In this document: piece after piece, positions 27,526-36,318 of the stretch | Layout: every line of letters begins with the position of its first letter | Position numbering within the stretch: the stretch's first letter is position 1 | Source of the DNA: Bacteroidota bacterium | Lineage (GTDB): Bacteria > Bacteroidota > Bacteroidia > Cytophagales > Cyclobacteriaceae | Assembly: GCA_013285945.1 (NCBI GenBank) | Contig: JABDGP010000004.1 | Coordinates: 1-64,000 of the forward strand | Length of the DNA: 64,000 nt | Direction of reading: 5' to 3' | Translations under genes and position numbers: made by a program | The notes under the pieces: model-generated | What the model saw: the letters and a program-made list of their open reading frames with translations, nothing else | Databases searched by the model: none | What the model was told of the DNA's origin: nothing

Positions 27526-27762
27526 ATGAAATACCTTGATCTTTTGTGGATGAGTGACTGGCTGAAGCGGTATTACCCAAAATATTACTCTAATGAACTG
27601 ATGTTGCTGGCAGATGATATCCTCAAATGGTTTCATGAGGAGTTGCCTGAAGACAGCAGCACCTTGATTTACCTTAAAAGTCTTTACGATTCGCCAAGCG
27701 ATGCTCTTCGCTCGCTCTGGAAAGAAATTCAATTGCTGACAGGGTCGTATTGGGGAAATTAA
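27526..27762 (+). CDS. small protein of unknown function
   Basis: Open frame of 78 codons in the gap between ald and paaA. The product is acidic to neutral, rich in aromatic residues and leucine (LLWMSDWLKRYYPKYY, then ILKWFHEEL), helical, and has no signal peptide or cysteine motif. Coding is supported by a good -7 promoter word just upstream, an amino-acid composition typical of a folded helical protein, and exact filling of the space up to the convergent paaA gene (6 bp). I do not recognise the family. The opposite-strand frame here is poorer in composition and was rejected. Confidence 0.55.
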   Translation: MKYLDLLWMSDWLKRYYPKYYSNELMLLADDILKWFHEELPEDSSTLIYLKSLYDSPSDALRSLWKEIQLLTGSYWGN

Positions 27763-27768
27763 GTCCGA

Positions 27769-28755
27769 TCAAGCCAACGGCATCATATAAGAGGTTGACG
27801 GAGTCTTCAGTGCTTCACGCACCCAGCGGCCCCGCTCTTCTGCAATTCTTCGGACTTCCAGTCGCTCTTTGTTACATGGGCCATCGCCATTGATAACTCG
27901 CTTAAATTCTTCCCAGTCGGGCTCGGTGTAATTCCATTTACCTGTTTCAGGGTTTTTCTTCAACAACGGATCAGGAATTGTAAAGCCAAGCTCCCAGATT
28001 TTAGGTACATACATATCCAGGAACTGGTTGCGCATATCATCGTTGGTACCCATTTTCACTTTCCAGCGCATGAGCACTTCAGTGTGGGTAGAAATTTTAT
28101 CGCTTGGCCCAAAAAAGTGCATCATTGGTGGCCACCAGCGGTTGAGCGCTTCCTGAAACATATCGCGCTGCTTTTGAGTACCTGCTGCCAAATAGATCAC
28201 ACAATGGTGTCCGTATTTTAAATGGAAAGATTCTTCAGCGCAAATTCTATCCAATGCCCTGCAATACGGCCCGTAACTTCCCTTGGCATTCGCCAACTGA
28301 TTAACAATAGCTCCTGCGTCGACAAGCCATGATATAAAACAGCAGTCGGCCCAAGTGAATGTTGGGTAATTGAAGATGTTAGAATATTTGGATTTACCTG
28401 TGATCAGGTCGTCAATCATTTGTTCGCGGGGCTTTCCAAGGGTCTCGGCTGCGCTGTAAAGAAGTTGTGCGTGGCCCACTTCATCCTGAACTTTAGCCAT
28501 CAGCGACATTTTGCGTTTGAAGCCCGGCGCACGTGTTATCCAGGTTCCTTCGGGCAGAGCCCCAATGATCTCACTGTGCCCATGCTGTTCGATCATGCGG
28601 ATGAGCTGCTTGCGATAAAGCTGCGGCATCCAATCGGTAGGCTCTATTTTTTCACCACGAGCTATTCGAGCTTCAAAAGCCGATAATAATACCGGATCTT
28701 CTTGAGCAACGCTATCCGTCTTTACACCCTCGAAAGTATTTCCGCCACCGTACAT
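27769..28755 (-). CDS. paaA: 1,2-phenylacetyl-CoA epoxidase, catalytic subunit PaaA
   Basis: Di-iron oxygenase subunit of 328 residues that epoxidises the aromatic ring of phenylacetyl-CoA with PaaC, PaaB and the reductase PaaE. The N terminus, the ferritin-like iron motifs [10 protein letters not shown] (E92, H95) and [13 protein letters not shown] (E174/E175, H178), and the C-terminal sequence [23 protein letters not shown] match PaaA closely. Catalytic residues are therefore all present. No paaB, paaC, paaD or paaE is adjacent: downstream is a convergent gene and upstream a divergent peroxiredoxin. Either the other subunits are encoded elsewhere or this copy is separated from its cluster. 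A TAnnTTTG promoter word lies 20 bp upstream. Confidence 0.95.
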   Translation of the reverse strand: MYGGGNTFEGVKTDSVAQEDPVLLSAFEARIARGEKIEPTDWMPQLYRKQLIRMIEQHGHSEIIGALPEGTWITRAPGFKRKMSLMAKVQDEVGHAQLLYSAAETLGKPREQMIDDLITGKSKYSNIFNYPTFTWADCCFISWLVDAGAIVNQLANAKGSYGPYCRALDRICAEESFHLKYGHHCVIYLAAGTQKQRDMFQEALNRWWPPMMHFFGPSDKISTHTEVLMRWKVKMGTNDDMRNQFLDMYVPKIWELGFTIPDPLLKKNPETGKWNYTEPDWEEFKRVINGDGPCNKERLEVRRIAEERGRWVREALKTPSTSYMMPLA

Positions 28756-28775
28756 CGCTGATTTTCTTTAGACTA

Positions 28776-28783
28776 CAAAAATA
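28776..28783 (-). promoter_or_regulatory. putative -7 promoter element of paaA
   Basis: On the minus strand the word TATTTTTG fits TAnnTTTG exactly and lies 20 bp before the paaA start. A weak TTTC sits about 17 bp further upstream as a possible -33 element. The divergent gap is only 56-131 bp depending on the start of the + strand gene. Confidence 0.4.
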
Positions 28784-28886
28784 GCAAACTGAACAGAGAA
28801 ATGTTACCGAAATGTTTATCACTGATTCTGTCGGGCGAAAGACACTAATAGCCAGTGGAAACGAATATTTTGGTCAAAAATTAACG

Positions 28887-29474
28887 ATGAAAAAATTTAT
28901 TGTAATGACGCTCGTCTTGATGATGACGACCGGGATCTTGTTTTCTCAGAGCACACCGAAAGGCCTAATGGTGGGCGATACTGCTCCGGATTTTACTTCC
29001 ACAGATCAGAATGGAAAAACGGTGAACCTGAAATCCTTGCTGCGTGACGGTCCGGTGGTGTTGGTGTTTTATCGTGGCGAATGGTGTCCGTATTGTAATA
29101 AGTATTTAAAGCAGTTGGAGGATTCGCTACCGATGCTTACGAGGAAAGGTGCCAAAGTAGTAACAGTGTCCCCCGAGAAGTCAGAGAACATTGCGAAGAC
29201 CGTGAAGAAGACCAAAGCGACTTACTCTATTATTCATGACGATGGATTAACTATTATGAAAGCGTACGATGTTTCTTATCCCGTGGACGAAAGCACAATT
29301 CTGCGGTATAAAAAATATGGTATCGATTTACAATCCGCGAATGGCGATAACGGGGCAAATCTACCGGTTCCGGCGGTCTACATTATTTCGGAGACCGGAA
29401 GAGTTACATACCGTTTCTTCAATTGGGACTACAAAATCAGAGCCAGCGTGAAGGAGATTCTGCGGAGTTTGTAA
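28887..29474 (+). CDS. exported thioredoxin-fold peroxiredoxin-like protein (AhpC/TSA family)
   Basis: Periplasmic thioredoxin-like protein of 195 residues. The frame opens at 28812, but the ATG at 28887 begins a signal peptide (MKKFIVMTLVLMMTTGILFS) and is chosen. The mature part starts GDTAPDFTSTDQNGKTVNL, a redoxin hallmark, followed by VLVFYRGEWCPYC with C67 and C70. The CxxC pair is more like a thiol reductase or atypical two-Cys peroxiredoxin than a one-Cys enzyme. The PVPAVYIISETGRVTYRF segment holds the cis-proline expected in this fold. It may reduce peroxides or protein disulfides in the periplasm. It converges on an ABC permease with 81 bp in between. Confidence 0.87.
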   Translation: MKKFIVMTLVLMMTTGILFSQSTPKGLMVGDTAPDFTSTDQNGKTVNLKSLLRDGPVVLVFYRGEWCPYCNKYLKQLEDSLPMLTRKGAKVVTVSPEKSENIAKTVKKTKATYSIIHDDGLTIMKAYDVSYPVDESTILRYKKYGIDLQSANGDNGANLPVPAVYIISETGRVTYRFFNWDYKIRASVKEILRSL

Positions 29475-29491
29475 TTGTTGAAGATGAAAGA

Positions 29492-29538
29492 AGTTAGGAG
29501 ACAGATTTTAGTGTAAAGTTTACTTCTATCTCCTAACT
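29492..29538. repeat. inverted repeat between convergent genes
   Basis: AGTTAGGAGA (29492-29501) and its exact reverse complement TCTCCTAACT (29529-29538) enclose 27 bases that contain a second small palindrome, GTAAAGTTTAC. It lies between the peroxiredoxin and the permease, whose transcripts converge. There is no T-tract on either side, so it is at best a weak bidirectional terminator. Confidence 0.5.
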
Positions 29539-29555
29539 CCTGAATGTCTATTACT

Positions 29556-32012
29556 TCATTCGTACCTCAATGTATTTGATGGGTTGGTCATCGCAGCCTT
29601 GATGGTTTGCGCACTTACCGTAACCAAGGCAACAAAAACAGCGGAGATTGCCGCCAGTGCGTAGACCATCACATTCATATCGATATGATAAGCGAAGGTG
29701 TTCAGCCATTTGCCCATCAAGTAGGCAGCCACAGGCCATGCAACAACATTGGCAATTAAGATCAGGATAACAATCTCTTTGGAGAGCAAGCCAAGTATGT
29801 TGGGAACCGACGCTCCGAGCACTTTACGAATTCCTATTTCTTTGATACGCTGCATGGTATTGAATGTAGCTAAGCCAAACAAACCAAGTGACGCAATGAA
29901 AATTGCCAACCCTGAGAAAATAGTAAACAGTTGATTTTCCTTCTTTTCAGAATTGTAAAGCTGAGCATAACGTTCGCTGGTAAAGCGATATTCGAAAGGG
30001 CGAATTGGTAAAAATGATTTCCATACCTTTTGCAAATGATCGAGTCCTTCCTGAAAATTATCTCCTGAGATTTTTATGGTCAGGTAATTGTAGTTTGATT
30101 GTTTTACAGGCAAAAAAATCATGGGCACGATGCGCTGATGGAGAGATTCGAAGTGAAAATCATTCACTACACCAATCAGCTTTCCGCGAATACCTCCATA
30201 TTGAAATTCCTTGCCAATTACTTCTGCATTCGATTTCCAACCTAATTCTCTTACGGCTGCTTCATTCACTATATAAGCCAATGAGTCGTCTGTTTTTATT
30301 TCCTTTGAAAAATCTCGCCCCGCTGCAAAAGTGATTCCATGAGTACTGAAAAATTCATAGTCGGTGGAGATCATTTTCAAAACAACAGAGGCGGGAATCA
30401 ACTGACCATCATTTACAAGTGATGCACCACTGCTATCCAGTAAACGACCGGTAGGTATACGCGAACTACGACTTACATTTTTGATGGTAGAGGATTTTAC
30501 AGCCTCATTATAGAATGCATCGTAGTTAGTGCCTAGTTCGTTGTAATAGGTTAGCGTGACCAATCGATCTTTGTCAAAACCCAGACTGGTATTGTTCATG
30601 AAATTTAATTGCTGAGTTGTCACCAGCGTTGCGATAATCAACACAATAGAAATTGCAAATTGTGCCACGACCAACGTCTTGCGGATACCACCTTTTCCTT
30701 GCACTGATCCTTGTTGCCCTTTCAAAACAAGAGCAGGTTTAAATGATGAAATCACAAAGGCGGGATAAATGCCAGCAAGCAGACCAACCAGCAATGCAAA
30801 ACCGATCAGCCCCAATGTAAGCGGCCAGTTTTCAAAAAATTGAAAAGTGAGATGTTTGCCAGTAAATTGATTGAGCCATCCAAGCGCAACCCATGCAAAG
30901 GCAACTGAGATTAATAAACCAAAGAAAGAAATCAAAACGGATTCGCTCAGGTACTGCCCGATCAGCTGGTTTCTAAACGCACCTACAGTTTTTCTCAAGC
31001 CTACTTCTTTGGCCCGTTTGATGGCGCGTGCTGTTGAAAGATTTACAAAATTGAAACATGCAATGAGTATGATGAACAACCCGATCACAGCCATCATGTA
31101 AACCGTGTTGATATTACCGCCGGCCTCTATTTCATCGTCAAGGTGCGAGCGCAAGTGAATGTCTTGAATATTTTGAAGAGAAAGCCTTGTACTTTTTGAG
31201 GCAACGAAATCGGCAGGCGCACCAAAGTTAGCTTTAGCATATGGGCCAAAATGCTTGTCGAGAAATCCCGGAAACCGTGCTTCGATTTTATTCGGGTCTG
31301 TTCCTGGTGCAAACACCATATATGTGCTGAAAGCATTGTTGCCCCAGTTAGTCTCTAACCCTTTGCGGCCGTAGATAGTACTATCATAAAGTGTGCTGAA
31401 CGAAATTAGGAAATCAGGATGCCAATGAGTTTGGCTTGGAAAATTTTTATAGACACCAGTCACTTCCAAGGTCAGCTTTTGGCCGCCCTTTAATTGTTTG
31501 CCAATGACCTCAGTAGTTCCAAAGTATTTCTTTGCTGCACTTTCTGAAAGCATTACAGTTAGTGGCCGTTCTAGTGATTTTTGTGGATCACCTGAAATCA
31601 CAGAGATATCTAAGATTTTGAATAAGTCGGGTTCTGTCACGAAAACATTTTCTTCAGATGCCAATTTTGTACGCTCTCCGTTTTCTTCGATGGCCATTAC
31701 GACAGGGTATTGTACTGTTCTTGCCAATAATTCTATTTCACCAAAATCGTTTTTAAGAAGCGGCCCTATCGGCGGAGCAACAGTAGCCAGGTGAAGATTA
31801 GATGACCCGTCGCGACTAAAAAATTCGCGTGTGACCCGAAACGTTCTGTCCGCTTTGGCATGGTAGCGGTCATAACTAAGTTCATCGGTAATAAACAGAT
31901 AGATCAGCACAGCCGAGGCCATTGCCAATGCAAGGCCCATAAGATTGATAAACGATGTCAGGCGGTTGCGCAGAATGGCACGCAAAGCAACTTTCAGATA
32001 GTTTTTTATCAT
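29556..32012 (-). CDS. MacB/FtsX-type ABC transporter permease
   Basis: Inner-membrane permease of 818 residues with two MacB-periplasmic/FtsX modules, the form common in Bacteroidota. It has TM1 at residues 20-42 (SFINLMGLALAMASAVLIYLF), a periplasmic MacB-like domain, three TMs around 285-430 (including VIGLFIILIACFNFVNLSTARA and the coupling motif RAKEVGLRKTVGAFR), a second periplasmic domain and three TMs at the end (RIKEIGIRKVLGASVPNIL). Such permeases, usually with a separate ATPase, export small molecules or move envelope components. The substrate is unknown. No ATPase gene is adjacent, so the partner is encoded elsewhere. Confidence 0.92.
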   Translation of the reverse strand: MIKNYLKVALRAILRNRLTSFINLMGLALAMASAVLIYLFITDELSYDRYHAKADRTFRVTREFFSRDGSSNLHLATVAPPIGPLLKNDFGEIELLARTVQYPVVMAIEENGERTKLASEENVFVTEPDLFKILDISVISGDPQKSLERPLTVMLSESAAKKYFGTTEVIGKQLKGGQKLTLEVTGVYKNFPSQTHWHPDFLISFSTLYDSTIYGRKGLETNWGNNAFSTYMVFAPGTDPNKIEARFPGFLDKHFGPYAKANFGAPADFVASKSTRLSLQNIQDIHLRSHLDDEIEAGGNINTVYMMAVIGLFIILIACFNFVNLSTARAIKRAKEVGLRKTVGAFRNQLIGQYLSESVLISFFGLLISVAFAWVALGWLNQFTGKHLTFQFFENWPLTLGLIGFALLVGLLAGIYPAFVISSFKPALVLKGQQGSVQGKGGIRKTLVVAQFAISIVLIIATLVTTQQLNFMNNTSLGFDKDRLVTLTYYNELGTNYDAFYNEAVKSSTIKNVSRSSRIPTGRLLDSSGASLVNDGQLIPASVVLKMISTDYEFFSTHGITFAAGRDFSKEIKTDDSLAYIVNEAAVRELGWKSNAEVIGKEFQYGGIRGKLIGVVNDFHFESLHQRIVPMIFLPVKQSNYNYLTIKISGDNFQEGLDHLQKVWKSFLPIRPFEYRFTSERYAQLYNSEKKENQLFTIFSGLAIFIASLGLFGLATFNTMQRIKEIGIRKVLGASVPNILGLLSKEIVILILIANVVAWPVAAYLMGKWLNTFAYHIDMNVMVYALAAISAVFVALVTVSAQTIKAAMTNPSNTLRYE

Positions 32013-32106
32013 GGCAAAGTAGTTTTAAGGGTAACTCCAGCTATTGTTAGAGGTTACCTTAATTGACGGCCGAATTTGAAAATGGTTGCCTTATTTCTAC
32101 AAAAAA

Positions 32107-34776
32107 TCAGTTCAGAGTAGCAAGACGTTCTTCCAATGACTTGATTTTTGTTTCGGCATCGGCTTTCTTTTTGCGCTCAAGTTCTAAAACCTGAGGAGGA
32201 GCACCAGCTACAAATTTTTCATTGGAGAGTTTCTTCATCACCGAAGTAAGGAAGCCTTTGTTGTACTCGATTTCTTTCTGAATTTCTTCTTTCTCTTTGG
32301 TGGAATCCACTTTCCCTTCCAGGGGAATATAAAATTCGCGTGTGCCAATCAGAAACGAAGTAGCGTTGGCTACTTTATCGGCAATAAAATTAATGGAGGT
32401 CAAATTTGCCAGCTTACTTACAATTGAAGAGAATCGGGTGATTTCATCGCAAACTCCATTCACACTTAGTGGCAGAGATTCCTTTGGCGATATTCCTTTG
32501 GCATTTCGCACATTTCGCACCTGGGTGATCGCTTCAAATGCAACTTCACTTTGCCTAATAATTTTCTCGTCAAACTCTTTCGCCTTTGGCCACTGTGCAA
32601 CAATAATACAGTCTTCGATCTTTCTGTCCCTAAGCTCGTGCCACAGTTCCTCAGTAATGAATGGCATGAACGGATGTAACAATTTCAACAGCGATTCAAA
32701 AAACACGATCGTGCGTTCGTAGGTGACTTTATCAATTGGCTTTCCAAACTCAGGCTTAATCATCTCCAGATACCATGCACAGAAATCATCCCAGACTAGT
32801 TTATATAGGGCGTGCAGCGCATCTGATAGCCTGAATTTCGAAAAATGATCTTCCAGCTCTTTCATCGACTGGTTCAACTTCGCCTCAAACCACTCAATGG
32901 CAACTTTGTTTTCTTCGGGCTGAGCCTGCTCCGAAACTTCCCAGCCTTTTACCAACCGGAAAGCGTTCCATATCTTATTTGAAAAATTTCTTCCTTGCTC
33001 ACAAAGTTTTTCATCAAATAGAAAATCATTACCTGCTACCGAACTGAAAAGCATCCCGGTTCGCACGCCATCGGCTCCATATTTTGAAATGAGTTCCAAG
33101 GCATCGGGGGAGTTGCCGAGCGACTTGCTCATTTTTCTTCCCAGCTTATCGCGAACAACTCCGGTGAGGTAAACATCCTCAAACGGCTTTTCACCTGTAT
33201 ATTCATATCCGGCGATAATCATCCGCGCCACCCAGAAGAAAAGAATCTCCGGAGCCGTTACCAAAACATTTGTCGGGTAGAAATATTTGAGATCCGGGTT
33301 TTTAGAAGCGTCTATTTTTCCATCATTAAAGGATATATCATTAAATCCGTCAAATACTTGCATCGGCCACAGCCACGATGAAGCCCAGGTATCAAGCACG
33401 TCAGAGTCCTGTTTCAATTGGACCGTCGTCTGTTGACCGTCTACGGCAAATTTTTTATTATAAATCTTAATTGCCTCTTCCTCATTTTCAGCAACTACAA
33501 AATTGCCATCGGCATCGAACCAAGCCGGGATGCGGTGTCCCCACCACAGCTGCCTCGAAATGCACCAGTCGCGCACATTCTCCATCCAATGCCGGTAGGT
33601 GTTTTTGAATTTGGCCGGATACAATTTGATTTCATCGTTCTCCACAGCATCCTTCGCACGCACCGAAATCTCTTTCATCTTCACAAACCATTGCAGCGAA
33701 AGCTTAGGTTCTACTACCGTGTTGGTTCTTTCACTTCGCCCTATGCGCGTTACAAACTCTTCTTCTTTTACCAAGTCTCCGGCTTCGCGCAAGTCTTTTA
33801 CAATTTCTTTGCGCACGGCAAAACGGTCCTTACCAAAAAATTTAGGCAGTTCACACTTTTCGTTCAGTGTACCGTCATCGTTGATGGTGTCAATCACCGG
33901 CAGATTATGACGCAACCCGATTTCATAGTCATTAACATCGTGGGCCGGAGTTACTTTCAGACAACCGGTACCAAAGGCTTTGTCAACATAATTATCGGCT
34001 ATCACCGGAATCTCACGATTGATAAAAGGAACCAGTACCTTCTTGCCGACCAGGCCTTTGTAACGCTCGTCTGTTGGGTTTACCGCGATTGCCACATCGC
34101 CCATGATCGTTTCTGGCCGCTGGGTGGCAATGGTAATCCAATCGTTCGTGCCTTTTATTTTATAGCGAACAGAATAAAGTACCGATCGGTCGCCGTCTTC
34201 TTTATATAAAACTTCTTCGTTTGACAAAGCCGTCTTCGCTTCGCAATCCCAGTTGATCATCCGCAGCCCACGATAGATGTAGCCTTTGTTATACAAGTCT
34301 ACAAATACTTTGATCACCGCTTTATAATATCCAGGATCCATAGTGAAGCTTGTCCGTTCCCAATCGCACGACGCTCCGAGCTTTTTTAACTGATCGAGGA
34401 TGATTCCGCCATATTTATCTTTCCATTCCCACGCGTATGTCAAAAACTCATCGCGCGTAAGCGAAGATTTCTTAATTCCCTTCTCACGAAGCATCGCGAC
34501 AACGCGCGCTTCGGTCGCGATAGAGGCGTGATCAGTGCCGGGAACCCAGCAGGCCTCCTTTCCTTCCATACGAGCCTTGCGGATAAGCACATCCTGAATA
34601 GTATTGTTAAGCATGTGGCCCATGTGCAATACGCCCGTCACGTTGGGCGGAGGAATCACAATAGTAAAGGGCTCTTTATCCGGATTGGGTTTGGCTCTAA
34701 AGAAGCCCCTCTCCATCCAGTATTGATACCATTTATTTTCTGTTTCGGCCGGATTGTATTTCGTAGAAAGCGCCAT
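32107..34776 (-). CDS. valS: valine--tRNA ligase
   Basis: Class I aminoacyl-tRNA synthetase of 889 residues, the normal size. The ATP-binding HIGH motif appears as HMGH (51-54) in PPPNVTGVLHMGHMLN, and the KMSKS loop is in GRKMSKSLGNSPD. The editing domain segment (TRPETIMGDVAIAVNP) that removes mischarged threonine is present. The C-terminal arm is a coiled-coil ending KKKADAETKIKSLEERLATL, typical of ValS. It has its own upstream region with a TATTTTTG -7 word at 34805-34812. The promoter borders a dispersed structured repeat that begins at 34828. Confidence 0.98.
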   Translation of the reverse strand: MALSTKYNPAETENKWYQYWMERGFFRAKPNPDKEPFTIVIPPPNVTGVLHMGHMLNNTIQDVLIRKARMEGKEACWVPGTDHASIATEARVVAMLREKGIKKSSLTRDEFLTYAWEWKDKYGGIILDQLKKLGASCDWERTSFTMDPGYYKAVIKVFVDLYNKGYIYRGLRMINWDCEAKTALSNEEVLYKEDGDRSVLYSVRYKIKGTNDWITIATQRPETIMGDVAIAVNPTDERYKGLVGKKVLVPFINREIPVIADNYVDKAFGTGCLKVTPAHDVNDYEIGLRHNLPVIDTINDDGTLNEKCELPKFFGKDRFAVRKEIVKDLREAGDLVKEEEFVTRIGRSERTNTVVEPKLSLQWFVKMKEISVRAKDAVENDEIKLYPAKFKNTYRHWMENVRDWCISRQLWWGHRIPAWFDADGNFVVAENEEEAIKIYNKKFAVDGQQTTVQLKQDSDVLDTWASSWLWPMQVFDGFNDISFNDGKIDASKNPDLKYFYPTNVLVTAPEILFFWVARMIIAGYEYTGEKPFEDVYLTGVVRDKLGRKMSKSLGNSPDALELISKYGADGVRTGMLFSSVAGNDFLFDEKLCEQGRNFSNKIWNAFRLVKGWEVSEQAQPEENKVAIEWFEAKLNQSMKELEDHFSKFRLSDALHALYKLVWDDFCAWYLEMIKPEFGKPIDKVTYERTIVFFESLLKLLHPFMPFITEELWHELRDRKIEDCIIVAQWPKAKEFDEKIIRQSEVAFEAITQVRNVRNAKGISPKESLPLSVNGVCDEITRFSSIVSKLANLTSINFIADKVANATSFLIGTREFYIPLEGKVDSTKEKEEIQKEIEYNKGFLTSVMKKLSNEKFVAGAPPQVLELERKKKADAETKIKSLEERLATLN

Positions 34777-34804
34777 GCGGGGTAAAAACTAAAGATTAAG
34801 TCGG

Positions 34805-34812
34805 CAAAAATA
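34805..34812 (-). promoter_or_regulatory. putative -7 promoter element of valS
   Basis: TATTTTTG on the minus strand fits TAnnTTTG exactly and lies 28 bp before the valS start. The expected -33 position falls at or inside the edge of the dispersed repeat, where no TTTG is found. Confidence 0.4.
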
Positions 34813-34827
34813 GAAATTAAATATTTC

Positions 34828-34960
34828 TTGGCGGCATCGCCTTTGCCAGTGGCCTCCGCTGGCAAAGGCGGGCGGGCTTCCCGATAATTCGGGACGCTGC
34901 AAGTCCTGCCATTACACATGCCATCGCACTTCGGGCTTTCCGCTACTATCCCTTGCCGGA
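34828..34960 (+). repeat. dispersed structured intergenic repeat, copy 1
   Basis: This block between valS and an MFS gene is clearly related to the block at 61880-62004. Both begin TTGGCGGCAT and then share, in the same order, CGGG(A/T)CGCTGCAA-like, ATCC/GTCC and GGGCTTTCCG-TACC/CTACT words, and end ATCCCTTGCCG. Copy 1 contains a strong hairpin (34838-34870) and a second inverted repeat, TCCCGA and TCGGGA (34879-34894). GC is far above that of the surroundings. It has no coding signature of its own; the open frame crossing it is an upstream extension of the MFS gene. A mobile or REP-like origin is plausible but unproven. Confidence 0.65.
34838..34870 (+). repeat. 15-bp-stem hairpin inside repeat copy 1
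   Basis: A 33-nt inverted repeat: CGCCTTTGCCAGTGG on the left, a CCT loop, then CCGCTGGCAAAGGCG. All 15 positions pair if one T-G wobble is allowed. No T-tract follows in either direction, so it is not a standard terminator; it sits between two divergent genes. Confidence 0.75.
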
Positions 34961-35034
34961 CGCATTGGCAAAGCGAGCGGTCAGAATCCAAACCGACCGG
35001 CTCTTTCGTAGATTATAGAAATACAAATCCCTTT

Positions 35035-36165
35035 ATGAATACGAATGCAACGGTTTCTATGGAGAACACGGCCACCGGCGGTATCGAGTGGCGTCAGCTT
35101 TGGAGTTTGGCCGCCCTCTATGCTTCAATTGTTATCGGCTGGATCGCCTACCATAATTACCAACCGAAACTGTTGGTCAAATTTCATTTTACCGATTTTA
35201 CTTTCTTATTGATGGCAGTGCAAGGCGTCATATTAGTACTCACGCCTCCAATTGCCGGAAGAATGGGCGACCGTTTTCGGTTTCAGCAAGGAACACGCAT
35301 CCCGGTGATTTCAACAGGGATAAGTTTCGCTGCCATGATTTTTATGGCGGTGGCTTTCACGTTGCTCGGCAATCCGGGAGAGGTATTTAAATGGATTCTT
35401 CCTTTGCTCATTATTTTCTGGCTTATCGCGATGAGCATTTTTACCAGCCCCGCGCTTTCTACGCTCGAGCTTTTTACACCGGTAGATAAACTTCCGCGTG
35501 CCATGGCGATTCTTACGATTGTAGCAAACTTGTTGTATTCGCTAGAGCCGGTAATCATCGACTTGATCGACTACTTGGGTGCTCCAATTACTTTTATGAT
35601 TGGCGGAATTGCAGTTTTCGTTTCCGGCCTTGCTTTAAAGAAAAATTCAATCAGTCTCTTTAATAATAACCAAGGAAAACCAAAGACTGAGATGAAACTC
35701 GACACGCAGAAGTCTTCGTACGGATACATCTTCTTTTTGGGAACTGCGCTTGGGTTATCAACCACAGTGCTGTTCAATTACTTCCCTGATATTCTTCAAC
35801 GTAACCTTGGTGCTTTCGCTTTCGGTCTTCAGGGCAAATGGATTTTAGTTTTGGTTTTGATCCTATCCACCATCGTTATTCTGCCTGTGAGTGATTGGGT
35901 AAACAAAAAAGGAATTGAGAAATCATTCTGGCTAAGCGTTACCATAAATATGGTGAGTATGGCTGGCGTGTTGCTTTTCAATATTCCGGTGATTGCATTG
36001 GTAATGGTTATTGTCTTTACGTTGTCGTTCACTTCGCTGTCTGTGAGTTCACTGCCATTAGCCATAGCGCGAGCTAATTATTATGAGAAAGTTTTTTGTG
36101 TAGGGATATTTTTCTCGGGAGTAGCTTTCCCCGACGGGATTGTCGAAGCAATACAAGCCTATTGA
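35035..36165 (+). CDS. major facilitator superfamily transporter
   Basis: Inner-membrane transporter of 376 residues from the ATG at 35035 (a second ATG at 35059 is possible; the frame upstream runs through the repeat and is rejected). About 10-12 hydrophobic segments are seen. The cytoplasmic loop GRMGDRFRFQQGTR after TM2 matches the MFS signature G-x-x-x-D-R-x-x-R/K. Later helices include WILVLVLILSTIVILPVSD and GVLLFNIPVIALVMVIVFTL. The length is slightly below the 400 residues typical of MFS proteins. The substrate cannot be told. It stands alone and is followed by a clear terminator at 36186-36222. Confidence 0.82.
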   Translation: MNTNATVSMENTATGGIEWRQLWSLAALYASIVIGWIAYHNYQPKLLVKFHFTDFTFLLMAVQGVILVLTPPIAGRMGDRFRFQQGTRIPVISTGISFAAMIFMAVAFTLLGNPGEVFKWILPLLIIFWLIAMSIFTSPALSTLELFTPVDKLPRAMAILTIVANLLYSLEPVIIDLIDYLGAPITFMIGGIAVFVSGLALKKNSISLFNNNQGKPKTEMKLDTQKSSYGYIFFLGTALGLSTTVLFNYFPDILQRNLGAFAFGLQGKWILVLVLILSTIVILPVSDWVNKKGIEKSFWLSVTINMVSMAGVLLFNIPVIALVMVIVFTLSFTSLSVSSLPLAIARANYYEKVFCVGIFFSGVAFPDGIVEAIQAY

Positions 36166-36185
36166 GATTCTCTGGTTTATAGTTG

Positions 36186-36222
36186 ACAGCCGCGCTGAGT
36201 GATCAGACGGCTGTTTTTTTTT
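36186..36222 (+). terminator. Rho-independent terminator after the MFS gene
   Basis: ACAGCCG (36186-36192) pairs with CGGCTGT (36208-36214) around a 15-nt loop and is followed directly by an uninterrupted run of T to 36222. It lies 20 bp past the MFS stop. Confidence 0.85.
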
Positions 36223-36291
36223 GAATAGCTGGAAATATTCAATCGATTGAGTTCGATTTATACTTCCGATCCCTACTAAATGTTAGTTCGC

Positions 36292-36310
36292 TCCAAAAAA
36301 TTCTTTTGGA
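36292..36310. promoter_or_regulatory. palindrome upstream of the gltBD promoter
   Basis: TCCAAAA and TTTTGGA form a perfect 7-bp inverted repeat with a 5-nt spacer (AATTC), 10 bp before the putative -33 element of gltB. Its size and placement fit an operator for a dimeric regulator, but no regulator is known from the window. Confidence 0.4.
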
Positions 36311-36318
36311 ACCTAATG

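Noticed and set aside
27511-27732. Minus-strand 73-codon frame opposite the small unknown gene
   Set aside because: Composition is less protein-like and there is no promoter word in front; the + strand frame is preferred.
33418-34209. 263-codon + strand frame inside valS
   Set aside because: It is fully antisense to a well-conserved gene and its product is an incoherent Phe/Tyr/His-rich sequence without motifs.
34918-35034. N-terminal extension of the MFS frame by 39 codons
   Set aside because: It lies partly in the dispersed repeat and has a composition unlike an MFS N terminus; the ATG at 35035 begins the natural protein.
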